Below are positions 14,201 through 14,380 of a DNA stretch of 14,380 bases, one piece after another. Source of the stretch: Verrucomicrobiaceae bacterium (GTDB lineage Bacteria; Verrucomicrobiota; Verrucomicrobiia; Verrucomicrobiales; Verrucomicrobiaceae); NCBI GenBank assembly GCA_947463285.1, contig CANHTV010000046.1, positions 1 to 14,380 of the forward strand. The letters run 5' to 3'. The notes below the pieces were generated by a model, which was given only the letters and a program-made list of their open reading frames with translations, did not search any database and was not told the origin of the DNA. Positions within the stretch are counted from its first letter, which is position 1; each line of letters opens with the position of its first letter. A program made the position numbers and the translations under genes.

Positions 14201-14380
14201 TCACGCCAGCACGCCCTTCACGATCTCGCCGTGGATGTCCGTGAGACGATAGTCGCGGCCTTGAAAGCGGTAGGTGAGGCGGGTGTGATTGAGGCCGAGG
14301 AGGTGAAGCGCGGTGGCGTTGAGGTCGTGGATGTGCACGGGGTCTTTGACGATGTTGTAGCTGAAGTCATCGGTCTCGCC
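14201..14380 (-). CDS. DUF1501 family protein, C-terminal fragment
   Basis: The last 59 codons of a minus-strand gene that begins beyond the right edge; the stop is TGA at 14203-14201. The sequence (GETDDFSYNIV, then VHIHDLNATALHLLGLNHTRLTYRFQGRDY in two parts: VHIHDLNATALHLLGL and NHTRLTYRFQGRDYRLTD) is the characteristic end of DUF1501 proteins. These are exported sulfatase-like/alkaline-phosphatase-fold proteins very abundant in Planctomycetes and Verrucomicrobia. In those genomes they usually follow a cytochrome-bearing DUF1549/DUF1553 gene, which would be expected upstream, outside the window. Function in the cell is unknown. The 85 bases between this stop and the AlkC gene contain no feature I could support. 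Confidence 0.88.
   Translation of the reverse strand, partial: GETDDFSYNIVKDPVHIHDLNATALHLLGLNHTRLTYRFQGRDYRLTDIHGEIVKGVLA

Overview
This is a GC-rich chromosomal stretch from a member of the PVC superphylum, most likely a Verrucomicrobiota bacterium of the Prosthecobacter/Verrucomicrobium type. The evidence for that is the mix of secreted sulfatases, a carbohydrate esterase, a DUF1501 C-terminus and a very large LamG / cytochrome c / DUF6797 / beta-propeller protein, together with weak or absent Shine-Dalgarno sequences. The taxonomic call is inference from gene content; no rRNA is present.

Layout: (1) bases 1-206, minus strand, the N-terminus of a secreted glycoside-hydrolase-like protein cut by the window edge. 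(2) A 149-bp divergent intergenic region holding a perfect 6-5-6 inverted repeat. (3) 356-4910, plus strand, two exported multidomain proteins separated by 13 bp: a Sel1-repeat protein fused to a C39-like cysteine-peptidase domain, and the 1091-residue DUF6797 cytochrome protein. (4) 4916-5625, minus strand, a complete type II toxin-antitoxin pair (Phd/YefM-type antitoxin, PIN/VapC-type toxin) with a candidate operator overlapping its promoter. (5) 5692-12966, plus strand, four genes joined by three successive 4-base ATGA stop/start overlaps: a SASA-family esterase with a long unassigned C-terminal half, two sulfatases, and a single-chain Fe-S L-serine ammonia-lyase. (6) 13009-14115, minus strand, an AlkC-type DNA glycosylase. 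(7) 14201-14380, minus strand, the C-terminus of a DUF1501 protein running off the right edge.

How the genes may work together: the esterase and the two sulfatases are exported and should remove O-acetyl and sulfate decorations from a polysaccharide. The glycoside-hydrolase-like protein at the left edge fits the same lifestyle. The serine ammonia-lyase is cytoplasmic, and its tight coupling to this set is unexpected. No formylglycine-generating enzyme is visible, so sulfatase maturation must be supplied from elsewhere.

The most striking non-genic structure is a 64-bp near-perfect inverted repeat inside the second sulfatase (10565-10628). It looks like a REP-like or MITE-like palindromic element read through in frame. 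I see no CRISPR array, transposase, tRNA or rRNA. No stretch longer than 300 bases lacks a gene.
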